Of a stretch of DNA of 30,663 nt, positions 20,206 to 30,368 are shown piece by piece. Numbering within the stretch: position 1 is the first letter of the stretch; each line of letters starts with the position of its first letter. The notes beneath the pieces are model-generated. The model did no database searches, had not been told where the DNA came from, and was given only the letters and a program-made list of their open reading frames with translations. The stretch spans positions 1 to 30,663 of the forward strand of contig JAYMSP010001583.1 in NCBI GenBank assembly GCA_036897095.1. Direction: 5' to 3'. Source of the DNA: Plantago elongata. Its lineage: Eukaryota; Streptophyta; Magnoliopsida; Lamiales; Plantaginaceae. The translations under genes and the position numbers were made by a program.

Positions 20206-22534
20206 CCCCTAGCATCAAATAAACCATGTTTACATGTCCATTTATTCCATCTGGATTATGGCACTCTTTACTACTAATGAGTTAGTTTTTCAACTTTATT
20301 TTGTTAAAAAACTCGTTACATGAATGTGCTGGTTTTTTCAACTTTATTTTGTTTTTTGAATTAAAATCAGATTTTTATTTTTTTATTTTTTCTAGTATTA
20401 GGTGGCATCTAGGTGGAAGTCCAAATTGAGAGAGAATGTTTGACCACGTTGACCTCAACAGTCAACATGGTCAATGGTCGATTTTTCGACCAAAAGATTA
20501 AAATTGTCAAAACTCATGAAATAGATGACTAAATTTATCGGCGAGAACAAACGTTGTATTGCGCCTACCAGACCCCCCAAACTTTGGACCAAAAATACCT
20601 TTCATCCCTACAAATTAGCAATGTTTGTTGTAAACTTTATATGGGGATGGCATAATGATGCTTTGTCGTCACTTCGCCATGGAAGAAATATGACCAATGT
20701 CATGTTGAGATTTAGAGTTGGCAATCAATGTATGAGAAGTTATGTGACCTGCGTAACTATGTGAGTGAATGTAGCAAGGAAAGTTGAGCTATTAACATTG
20801 GTGAGGCTTCCTTCCGAAGAACTCACAAGACGAAGAGGAAAATACTGGCAAGTATGTTTATCTAAATTGCTTTTTGTAGACTTGGGAAATATGATATCTT
20901 TTGAAATGAGTTCCATTGCCAAAAAAACTCCTCTTTATCGAATTGCTCGAGTCTCCTTCAAAATCATATACACAATTAGTTAACGTGTGTTTTTTTACAA
21001 ATGCATTACATTTTAACCTCGCGAATATGGAAAACTTCCAGGAAATCATCCCCGCCTTACAAGTTTGCATCAGATCCAATCCTTTTTCTACCACTCTCCG
21101 TGTACTCGCATTAATTGTTGCTTAGTCATGACAACAATTGGTTGGAATGTACTTTTGCTTTTGAGGCCTCAATCTACACTTTTGCCAGATCAAAGTTTAG
21201 CTGTACCACCAAATATGATAGGTCTATGCACAAATAAATTTTAGATTATTATTGATTTATTGTTGTTGCACCATATTTTCCTAAATGTCTCTTCAGTGGT
21301 GTGGACCGTAGATTTGTATCTAACATTGGCTTAAAATATTTTAAAATATCATAATGTGATACTTAGAGAAGAGCAAGGAGATTGTGTTGCTTGCTAGCCG
21401 GTTACACCGTGGAGCTCTACCAAAATCCATATTGTTTGCTCTCTTCATCTCTTGTAGCGAGTTGTGCTAGAATTAAAAAAAAACGCTGCTTTCTCGAGTG
21501 AGATCAACTTAGTCGACATTGATATAATTTGTAAGTAGAACTTAGAAGGGTGGGCTGCTATAACAACAAAATGAGATCTAACAAAATGACATTCATTTTA
21601 TGATTAAAGAAATGACACTTTGTTAGTTAGTGTGTTATTCATCAGATAAAAAATTCAGTTGGTCAAACGTTTTATGGATGTTCGAGCCACATTTATCGTT
21701 TTAAGAGAGTAAGAAATTATGTAGTGGTTTAATAAGGGATTTAGATGATTTGTCATCAATGAGATCAATTTGAGATGATATTAGATGCATTTTGTCTATG
21801 TTATCTTATTTTTAATGATCATTATTCAATTTTTTATACTCAATTTACACGAATATTTGTAAATTTAAAATGATAATGAACATAAAAATATTACATAGTG
21901 ACACACGTATATAAATTCTATTCTCTTCGTTTCATTAATAACTTCCCAAATTTCTTTTATTGGCATTTCGTTAGAAACTTACTAACTCATAAATAAAAAG
22001 TTTTTATCCCACTACTTATTTCTTTATTATATTTTTTTTCTACTTCATCATCATTTTATTCAATCTCTTTTTTACTTTATCACTTACTTTCAACTTTATT
22101 AATATAATACTCTATATAAATTAATAAAATATGACTTTTTTTTTTAATTTGAGAGAAAGTATATGGATAGTAAGTTCGTAAAATATCTGAAGGGGGGGGG
22201 GGGGGTATTATATGTATACATGCAAATTCAATTTGTAATTGGAAACGACTATATTTGGCTCATTAGGCTACTATGGATTGAAAGCGATATAAATAATTGA
22301 AGTACCAATAAAGAAATTCATATGTCCATGTCCTGCTTGGAGAATAAAAATTAAACCAACCACAAGTCCAATCATACGAAATCTAATGTCCTATGTTGAG
22401 TAAAATTGTTAAATAAAGAAATTAAAGTATTTGAAACTATAAGTACGCTGTAAGATATTTTCAATGTCAAACATAAATAGGGATAAATTGGTAAATATAA
22501 ACATAATTAATTTACAAATCATTTTCTTCCCTCA
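20206..22534. other. Gene-free stretch, possible decayed coding sequence near 20.5-21.1 kb
   Basis: TTTTTCAACTTTATTTTGTT occurs twice (20287 and 20334). Four W-box cores (TTGACC/AGTCAA/GGTCAA) lie within 20440-20474. Between 20525 and 21125 several overlapping 60-79 codon frames on both strands sit in sequence less AT-rich than its surroundings, which could be a dead gene, but I recognise no domain. A 14-G run lies at 22192-22205. Confidence 0.4.
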
Positions 22535-22765
22535 CAAAGTCTCGTAAGAGACGGTCTCTATTTGAAGGCAGTCTATGTTATTAATAAAATAACCCATACG
22601 ATTAATTAAAAACTCTATATTGTTAATGAAATAGGTCATACTGAAATACTAAAATTATTAATGTTCAAAACATAGGTGTTTTGATCGATAACATTGGTAA
22701 TCTTCCTAACAATATAGGCTCGTTTCTGGTTAAATTATCTAGAGACCGTCTCTCAGGAGATTTGC
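22535..22765. mobile_element. Small MITE with GAGACGGTCTCT inverted ends
   Basis: The left end CAAAGTCTCGTAAGAGACGG and the reverse complement of the right end, GCAAATCTCCTGAGAGACGG, pair with few mismatches and continue into GTCTCT. The element is about 231 bp, AT-rich inside and noncoding. TCA flanks both ends and may be a 3-bp duplication, but so short a match is weak. A further AAAGACCGTCTTTCATAA at 22800-22817 looks like another terminus of the same family. Confidence 0.7.
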
Positions 22766-22850
22766 TCATCCCTCCCTATCTTATAAAATTAGATTAGATA
22801 AAGACCGTCTTTCATAAAAAATGAATATTATTAATATAATTGTAACGACC

Positions 22851-24850
22851 CGAAAATTCGTCAGTTCGATTTTATGCTCTTTAGTAAGAACCGGAGCGTT
22901 AGAGCGTAATTCGTAAGGGTGGATCGTTGTTCCTTATATTTTAGCCAATTCTTCCTGTCCCAACCCATTAACTAGCTAAACTCAGCCCAAGCCCCCATTT
23001 AAGTCATCTAATCACCATTAAAACTTATTATTAAATCCTTTCTTCAGTTACAACTTGGAGGGATCTAAAACCCCTTTCTTTTTAGCAAACTTTCGATAGA
23101 CACATCCATCTCTTCAAGTTCATTCTTTGTTCCTTCAACCACCTAACTTATCACCACATCATGACACTGGACGGACTAAGGAGAAGCTAGCCTTCACCCG
23201 TTTATTCAGAGTTAGAAGACAATCTTAAGTTTATCTCCGAAATAAATTCCCCAGAACTTACATTCACGATTATTTTATTAAGATTAATGACAAGAGAAAT
23301 TGTTATTGTATTAATACTATCCATTCTAATTGTTGTTGATGGCTTGGTCTGTTTTGTATTTAAGAGTTGTACGTATGGTATGGTGACTTGGGGGCTGTTT
23401 GGGAAATTGTAATCGGTTCATTTGGCTCGATGAATATTGATTTGGCCTAAAATACATTTTAAATATTCCATTTCAATTCCATTCCAAATATAATTTCACC
23501 AAAATCTATTCAAATACACATTTAAATTTTATACCAATAGCCCATTGATGTCTTGCTGTTATAATTGGCCTTATGTAGTTAAAATACTTGTGCATAGTCT
23601 TACAATTGATATATTATTGCAATGATGATTATATCTTTGATCCCTTGACATTGTTCTGCCTCTTGCTAATTGATGTACATACTGATTGTCTTAGGTAAAT
23701 AGCGTGTTGATACATTTGCGCAGTTTTTATTGGGATATTGCTATGTGAGTGGTATGCACACACGCCAGTTCATGAGAAAGATGTTTAATAAGATTAAGAA
23801 ATAATATTTAAGTTAAAGGATACGTAAGGGGCTCGTAGGAGAGTATTCTGGTATTTGTGATGCTGTTATGTTCATGTTCATGTTCAGCGGATAGAAATCA
23901 AAGTCCTGAGGTCGTCAGTTTTATATTTATTCAACGGATATGGACCAAGGTCCTGAGGCCAGCAATTGTTATCATATTCAATAGATAGGGCCACGAAAGT
24001 GACCTGAGACCAGTAGACATGGGCCAGGATATGAACCTACGATGTCAAGTGAACTCGCGATCATGTTAAGATTCAAGATAAGCTTTCAAGGTCAAGTTAA
24101 GAATTTTTAGAAGTTAAAGGTCAAGTTTAAGAGTCAGTTAAAGTCAAACAAGATTAAAAGCTTTAAAAGATATGAAGATCATGGCAGGTGCATGTATACT
24201 TGCTCAGTCAGTGATCACGACTAACCTCTTTCTAAAATATAAATTTTAGATATTGAAGTTGAGCTTGGAGTGGAGCATTGCCAGAACAGTGATCACTACA
24301 AGAATCTCTTTAATATTTTAAGTTCACGACTTTTTACTTTGTAAAGTTGCAAGGATTTTATAATTTGTAATTCCGCTGAATATTTCTTCTAGTTCATGAA
24401 TTTATTTTAAAAATTTTCATGTTAAATATAAGGACACACAAGGCGTCGAACTACATCTTTAATTTTAAAAGTTTAAGTTCGTCGAATTTTAAAGTTCAAG
24501 AATTAATGTGAGTTGTATTTTTTCTAGCTAGTTCGTATTTTTTAAAATCGGGACTACAATTAAAGTCACGTTGATAAATGCTTCATCCATGGACGTAGTT
24601 TATTTTCCCTTCAATTTCCAAGAACGATTTAATTAATTGTTTTAAACGTTGTAAACATCCATTTGTGACAAGTAGATTTATTTGTCCTATTATAATTCTA
24701 AACTGATTTTGCAATTGTTGACAAATCTAGGTTTATTTGTCTTGTTATGAATCCTAAATTGTTTTCGCACCAATTTGATGAGTTTGTAAACTATGAGGTA
24801 CATTATTTGAGAGTTAAATAATCCACGATACCATAGATATTCAGACAGTA
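22851..24850 (+). repeat. Candidate LTR or LTR-derived fragment
   Basis: The segment begins TGTAACGACCCGAAAATTCG, a start frequently seen in plant gypsy-type LTRs, and contains noncoding, moderately GC-rich sequence with a three-copy 47-bp repeat. It continues through ATTCCGCTGAATATTTC-like phrases reminiscent of LTR 3' parts. No gag or pol is adjacent, so it would be a solo LTR or a relic. The right end is not defined. Confidence 0.3.
23889..24029. repeat. Three-copy 47-bp tandem repeat
   Basis: Units start at 23889, 23936 and 23983. Each begins with (G/A)GATA, contains CCTGAG(G/A)(T/C)C(G/A)(T/G)CAG or a variant, and ends in an AT-rich tail with TATTCAA. The copies have diverged by roughly a quarter. 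Confidence 0.65.
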
Positions 24851-25574
24851 CAAAGCTTCAGAAAACCTTTCATATTCCCATTCCTATGGTTGTTTTTCAA
24901 ACTTTCACCGCTTAACCCGATTCAAGGGGTTAGGTTTTATTCCCTTCGTCATTTTAAATTAAATTGAATTAAATTAAAATAAACTGATTATAATATAAAT
25001 AAAATATAACTAACAAAATGAACTGAACTAAAATTAAATTGAATGAATTTAGACACGAAAAAAATATAAACTTGCTCGTGAGAATCGAAGAAGTAATTCA
25101 TAATGATATATTGAGTTGGAATTTCAAAAGTCCCGAGTCACGTCGGGTCCCAACCTTTCACAAATACTACTAATTCTCATAAAAGTCCTTATACATTTGG
25201 AGAGGTCGGAGAGACCCTCTAATTTTTAACACATATTATATAATTTTTATAAATAACATATGTTTTAATTTTTAACAATATATGTCTAGTTTTTCATGTT
25301 ATATTTTTATATTGTGCATTTGTGTTCAACCGTCTAATTTTTAGTATGTATTGTTCATGTTTTACAACATATTATTTAGTTTTGTAATTATATTGTCTAG
25401 TTTTATAAATGATCTTGTTTAGCTTTATTACTTATATAGAAATTCTATTCTGTGAAATCTATATTATATAGCTTTTACATTATATTGTTTGGTGTTTATA
25501 TTATATTGTCTAGTTTATAAAAGAATTTTTTTAGTTTCTAATTGATATTAAATTTACATTAGTGTTTAGTTTTT
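24851..25574. other. Gene-free AT-rich stretch with TTGTCTAG-type phrases
   Basis: No open frame of note. Between 25240 and 25530 short phrases such as ATATTGTCTAGTTTT and TATATTGT recur irregularly, giving a degenerate AT-rich repeat. Nothing else is recognisable. Confidence 0.5.
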
Positions 25575-25678
25575 ATATTATAATATTTATAGTTTTTACT
25601 TGATTCATTTTAATGAATTCAGATCAATATTATAATATTTATAGTTTTTACTTGATTCATTTTAATGAATTCAGATCA
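25575..25678. repeat. Perfect 52-bp tandem duplication
   Basis: The unit 25575-25626 is repeated without any change at 25627-25678. It starts ATATTATAATATTTATAG and ends TGAATTCAGATCA. Complete identity in an otherwise decayed setting indicates a recent event. It sits about 160 bp upstream of the TATA box of the ubiquitin ligase gene. Confidence 0.95.
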
Positions 25679-25835
25679 AAAGATTCGAAAAGTTAAGTTG
25701 AAAAAAAAAATAATTATTTAGTTTCATTATTTAAAACTACTTTCGGACTTTCTAAAATCAGTAAAATGTAAATCACGCCAGACAGACTCTTTCACAAAGC
25801 CGGGTCAAATCAAACACTCAGTGCAAAATCCGACG

Positions 25836-25843
25836 TATAAATA
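25836..25843 (+). promoter_or_regulatory. TATA box of the RBR ligase gene
   Basis: TATAAATA preceded by GACG and followed by a CA-rich segment with ACTTCTTTCT, a good plant initiator context. It lies 123 bp upstream of the chosen ATG and just ahead of an upstream ORF. Confidence 0.6.
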
Positions 25844-25866
25844 CAAGTATACAAACACTTCTTTCT

Positions 25867-25959
25867 ATGGACGCCAAATTCATTCACATGAAATGGTTTG
25901 ATAAAACAGCAACTGTCATCTTCTTCGTTACGCCAAACAATACCACCACTGAGCATTGA
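25867..25959 (+). CDS. Upstream ORF (30 residues) overlapping the RBR start codon
   Basis: Starting at the first ATG downstream of the TATA box, 31 codons including stop encode a small peptide beginning MDAKFIHMKW, with a hydrophobic middle (TATVIFFVTP). Its TGA (25957-25959) overlaps the main ATG by one base (TGATG), a layout that could allow termination-reinitiation or hold back main ORF translation. A second in-frame ATG lies at 25888. Whether it is translated depends on the true transcript start, which is inferred only from the TATA box. Confidence 0.4.
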   Translation: MDAKFIHMKWFDKTATVIFFVTPNNTTTEH

Positions 25960-27973
25960 TGATGGTTGTTCTACTGGTTGATTCGCTGCTGGATTGGGCT
26001 CAATCCATCACTTCAATCGATCAATTTTATACAGTTGTTTCAACCTACTTCTACTCAACTAGTAATGATTCTTTTCTCCTTTTCGCCGCCTGTAGTTTTC
26101 TCGCCATCGCTGCTCCTGCATGGGTGTTGCTACACTACCGGACGCTCATTGGAGACTCACTCGTTTCGTATTTTGGTAAAGTTTTGATTTTTTCTCATTT
26201 TTAGCCTTGGTGAATTGAATTGACCGATCATTTTTGGTACGTTTGTTGACTACTAATTGCTTCGCAATTTCGCTAATTGAGTTCCAGTATAGTAAGTTTC
26301 AGGAAATTCAACTAATCGGAATGAAATGCAAATGTTCTGTTTTTGCTTCTGATTGAACTGTGGATATAGCAAGTGAATTTGGGAAGATAATTCAATGTAT
26401 TGCCTTAAAGTCTGTAGAATCTTGCAGTTGTTATATTTATGATTCATATATATTCCAGCAATTCGACAAGTACACTGAGTATAAAACGTGGAGAAATGAT
26501 TACAATACCCTTCTTGTTTGTGATGATAACTTCTATGTTGGTGTGTATGCATAAAAGCCAGTATTGTTTTACATGGACTGCAACTTCTGGGTCGTTTTTC
26601 TCCTTTGTCTGAGAGAAGTCAAATTGATAGAGTTGCTTCTCCCACTTGTGTTTCCATGTGCGAGGATAATAAGCTCATTAGTCATTGTCCAGTGCTTTGA
26701 ACTAGTCGTATGGGGTTTTAGGATATATGATGTGTCTTTTCATGTTTAGCCATTTCATGACTATTACGGTATTACCGGATTGGCTCTTTGTTTTTCAGAA
26801 GTGATGGATATATTGTGTTTCTGAATCATTCATGCACCAGAGCTTGTTACTTATCTACTGAAGTACATGTGATTGATCTCTGTAGACTTGAGTTGTATTT
26901 TTGTGTCAAAGATAACCTTTTTGGTGGTCCAGTGTACAGAGGTTAAGTTTTTGTTTTCAAGTGACTTCTCAGGGAACATAGAGCTGCATTATATGTGGTG
27001 TATATGCTCCTATCTCTGCTTTCAGGATTTTCTTTTCAACTTACAGATGGATCTCTCTGAACTTTCTTAACAAATGAAATATTAACGCTTGCTAATCTGC
27101 TTTATATTTCTATTAACAGCATGTTGTCAAAGAAATAAAGGTGGCGTAGTCATAACTGATGATGAATATTTTACGGCGGACGAAGCCGAATATACTGAAC
27201 GTGCTGAATCTTCTGAGAAAATGCCATTCCACGAAGCATTATTTGCTTCAATTTTCAGCTCCACAACAGTTACTAACACATCTTCATCTGAAGGACCAAT
27301 TTCCGCTTCCGAATTGACCAACTTAAGGAAAAAAGTAAAAGTTACATCTCAAGTTTTCTGTGAAATTTGTTTGGAGAACAAAGAGAGCTGGCAGATGTTT
27401 GGAAATGACAAATGCTCTCATTCATTTTGCTGCGAGTGTACGACCAATCATATTATTGCCAAGATTCAAGAGAGAGTGAAGAGGGTTACTTGCCCTGCTC
27501 CAAATTGCAAAGCCAGGCTGAACAAAGATATATGTAGGCTAATGATCCCAGAATATGCCCTCGTTCAATGGGATGAAATGCTATGCCTGTCGCTCATTAA
27601 CGAATCTTCAAAGCTATACTGTCCTTTTCAGGACTGTTCAGCCATGCTCATAAATGATTCTGGATTAGTCGTTAAGGAAGTACAATGCATTTCATGCAAG
27701 AGATGGTTCTGTGCAGAATGTCGTGTGCCTTGGCATATGGATTTCACTTGCAAGGAGTTTCAGAAATGGTATGCGAAGAAGGGAGGGAAAGACGACAAGA
27801 TAGTGAAGAAACTTGCCAAGAAAAAGAATTGGCAAAAATGCCCCAAATGCAAGATGTACGTTGAAAAGTCGGAGGGCTGCGTACACATGACTTGTAGATG
27901 CAAGTATCAGTTCTGTTACAGATGTGGATCAAAGTGGAGTGATTCTCATGGTGGTAATTGCAAGCAGAGGTAG
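25959..27973 (+). CDS. RBR-type (RING-IBR-RING) E3 ubiquitin ligase, two exons
   Basis: Predicted exons 25959-26175 and 27120-27973 are joined across a 944-bp GT-AG intron (donor G|GTAAAG, acceptor TTAACAG|CA), giving 356 residues. RING1 begins at Cys153 (CEIC, then CSHSFCCEC and TCPAPNC). The IBR has YCPFQDC, CISC, FCAEC and a WHMDFTC end. RING2 has CPKC and GCVHMTC, whose first cysteine (Cys326) matches the catalytic thioester cysteine of RBR ligases, then CRCKYQFCYRCG. All zinc ligands I can check are present, so it should be able to take ubiquitin from an E2 and pass it to a substrate. The N-terminus (about 38-59) has a strongly hydrophobic segment that may anchor it in a membrane; an acidic EEYFTADEAEY-like linker follows. 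Exon 2 is secure. Exon 1 is inferred from splice phase, the absence of an upstream in-frame ATG (TGA at 25950) and the TATA box. It belongs to the plant RNF144/RSL1-like group by wording. Confidence 0.82.
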
Positions 27974-28733
27974 ACCGCATGGCATACAGTAAGGTTGTAC
28001 ATAGTAGTTTATTTCACATTTAATACACATATGAAGGTTCATAGTACCAGGCTGAACTTTAGCTCTAATCATGTAGCTAAATACCTCAATATCTCGAGCA
28101 TGCTGAAGAGGTAGAGTTTTAGGGTAATGGTTTTATAACTTCTGGATGATTATGGTCAGTCATATATTGCCTAGTAGTTTCATTTCGTTACTTGACATAG
28201 AACGCTGTCAAGCTATTGGGGCCTAACGTACATGGTGAATCGATGATTAGCAAGCTCATATGTTTCGGTATAAAAGATCCTTTTGGCTTTCTTACTGCAT
28301 AGGAACAATTCTTTCTTACAAGAAGGTTTGAAACCTAGACACATTTTGGTTTTAAAAGTCTAGAGTCAAGTTTGCTTCGATGCATTTTGGGCTTATCCTA
28401 TAATTCCTATTGTTTGTAGGTATTGACTTTTGGATGTAATAGCCAGTAGTTGTTGATCTGGCATGATTTGGTAATCTCTTAAGTCACACCAAGAAGTAAT
28501 CTTTCTATTAACAATGCCTGTGATAAAGACCATAATTTGTTAACTATAAATTTTATCTGATTACAACAGCTCATTAGCATTTTAATTCATTTTCAAGAAA
28601 AAATAATTGCCACAGCTCTAGTCATACATGTACTCTTGCAAACAAAGGCAGCAAGTACTTTATTTGATAAATATAGGAACTACAGTTTGTCGACAAGTTC
28701 AGTAAACACTTGAATCTTGCACCAAACTTTCAG
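27974..28733. other. 3' flank of the RBR gene; no gene seen
   Basis: This is presumably the 3' UTR followed by the short gap to the ARF pair, which converges on it from the other strand. No canonical AATAAA lies close after the stop; AATACA near 28022 is a possible substitute. No further open frame or repeat is recognisable. Confidence 0.5.
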
Positions 28734-29330
28734 CTAGCCATCTCCATCTGATTGGAGCGTGTTGATTAACCAGTCGAACCCTTCGAATACGCCTCTCCTC
28801 TAATAGCACAAGCTTTAAACATAGCCCAACGACGATTGTCAATCTTGTGCAACTCTAAGGCCTCACTTATCGCGGCACCATGAAGTGCACCAGGAACATC
28901 CTGCTTATTCGCAAATATCAGCAGAATGACCCCTTTGAGCTCTTCCTCTTCCAATATGACACAGATGTCTTCTTTGGCATAAACCAGCCTGTGTCTTTCA
29001 GCAGGACTTGAATCAACTGCATATATTATTGCCCGCGTACCTGTAAACAAAACCCTCCACAAAGTATAAGAAGGCCTTGTAGATGTACTAGTTTGCTGCA
29101 TATAGTGATTCCAGAAATACCTTCCAACATCAAAGGCTACAAACTTTATATGTTTGTATGGCACGGTTAACGGTTTCTACATCGTACCCGATTGTGGGAA
29201 TTGTGGATACGGCTTCTTGGCCGGGCCTTAGTCGATTGAAAATTGTGGTTTGACCCGCACCACAAAGCCCAAGAAACACAATCCGAACTTCCTTATTCAG
29301 TGAAAAAAACCGCATAAATGTTATCCCCAT
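28734..29330 (-). pseudogene. ARF-like small GTPase pseudogene (tandem copy)
   Basis: On the minus strand this is a full-length but broken relative of the neighbour at 29790-30368. The start [17 protein letters not shown] gives an ARF-type N-terminus. The P-loop reads GLCGAGQTT, with glutamine replacing the nucleotide-binding lysine. A 7-bp insertion relative to the intact copy, at about 29155-29170, shifts the frame between switch I and DVGRYF. A 1-bp deletion near 28795 (GGAGAGGC where the paralogue has GGAGAAGGC) shifts it again, so the reading frame stops early at STG. In the old frame, similarity continues through FDWL to a TAG at 28736-28734. The NKQD specificity motif survives. It carries the same rewritten switch II as the intact copy, with an even longer insertion. 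Confidence 0.85.
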
Positions 29331-29789
29331 TTCGCTGTATTATGATTTGCAAACCCACAACACTTGAGCTATGTAATCAGGACGAAAAAATCATCGGAGT
29401 GGGGGAGAGGAATGAAGAGTATGGCGAGTTTCAGACCGGATATAATTCAATGGACATACTTGATATTACGTGTACACTATATAATATAGAGCTGCTTAAG
29501 AGATCCCCCGGCAAGTTAACGTGTCCAGAATTGTTTTTTTTTTTTTTTTCAATTTTACTTGCACGTTAAGAAGTAAAGATGAACAATTAGCTTGGTCCCT
29601 CCTACAGGTGTGAAAGTCGATGAACGGATTAGTGGCGTTTAGGCGCTTTATTCGCAGATGCAGTAGCAAATTATCCTCTGTAACATACAAAGAACAAATC
29701 TAGCTAGCCTATGAGTAGAAATGTAAATCATATATGCTTCAGCTGTAGTTGAGCAACTTGAAGTTGTGCAACTATATGTCTAAGTCTAA
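29331..29789. other. Spacer between the two ARF-like copies
   Basis: A 459-bp gap with a 17-T run (29533-29549, approximately) and no gene. Small frames on both strands here have no recognisable motif. It would contain the promoter of the broken copy and the 3' end of the intact one. Confidence 0.5.
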
Positions 29790-30368
29790 CTAGCCATGTA
29801 CAACTGATTTGAGCTTATCACACAGCCAGTCAATGCCTTGGAAAACGCCTTCTCCATTAGTAGCACAGCTTCTAAAAACAGCCCAATTGCGATTCTCAAT
29901 CTTATGCAGCTCTAAAGCCTCAGTTATCTTAGCATCATCAAGTGCACCAGGAACATCCTGTTTGTTCGCGAATATGACGAAAAATGCCTCTTTCAGCCCT
30001 TCTTCACCCATCAGGATATGAATGTCTTCTTTTGCATAAGCCAACCTCTTCATTTCTGATGGACTCGAATCAACAACAAATATTATAGCTTGGGTGGTAG
30101 GAAAGTAATGCGTCCAGTGACTATAAGGACTTCTTCTTGCCGGTTCACTTCGATCCCAGAAATACCTGCCCAAATCAAAGATTTCGAATCTCATCTCGTT
30201 GTAGTTCAAATTTACCACATTGAAGTCGATTGTGCGAGTTGTGGGCGCATTTTCTTGGCCTGGCTGAAGTCGATTGATGATGGTGGTTTTTCCGGCACAA
30301 GTATTTCCCAGTACTAGGATTCGAGCTTCCTTGTTCCTTGAAAAGAGCTTGGTGAACGCTACACCCAT
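29790..30368 (-). CDS. ARF-like small GTPase with atypical switch II (intronless)
   Basis: A 192-residue protein of the ARF family, which controls vesicle coat and effector recruitment at membranes. MG at the start with a phenylalanine-rich amphipathic segment (GVAFTKLFSRNK) predicts N-myristoylation and membrane insertion. The P-loop GNTCAGKT (21-28), switch I threonine (Thr46) and NKQD (135-138) are intact, as is the CAT guanine-contact motif (168-170). The normal WDVGGQ motif is replaced by FDLGRYF (64-70), so the catalytic glutamine position is tyrosine. About nine extra residues, rich in Arg and Ser, separate it from the WxHYF block. I chose the ATG at 30368 because it gives the family MG start; the frame is open 3 codons further but only from a GTG. 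Plant ARF1-type genes usually have several introns; none is needed here. By sequence it can bind GTP but should hydrolyse it poorly. Confidence 0.85.
   Translation of the reverse strand: MGVAFTKLFSRNKEARILVLGNTCAGKTTIINRLQPGQENAPTTRTIDFNVVNLNYNEMRFEIFDLGRYFWDRSEPARRSPYSHWTHYFPTTQAIIFVVDSSPSEMKRLAYAKEDIHILMGEEGLKEAFFVIFANKQDVPGALDDAKITEALELHKIENRNWAVFRSCATNGEGVFQGIDWLCDKLKSVVHG

Noticed and set aside
26253..26554. Frames on both strands between the two RBR exons
   Set aside because: They fall in the predicted 944-bp intron, have no domain, and are not needed for an in-phase splice.
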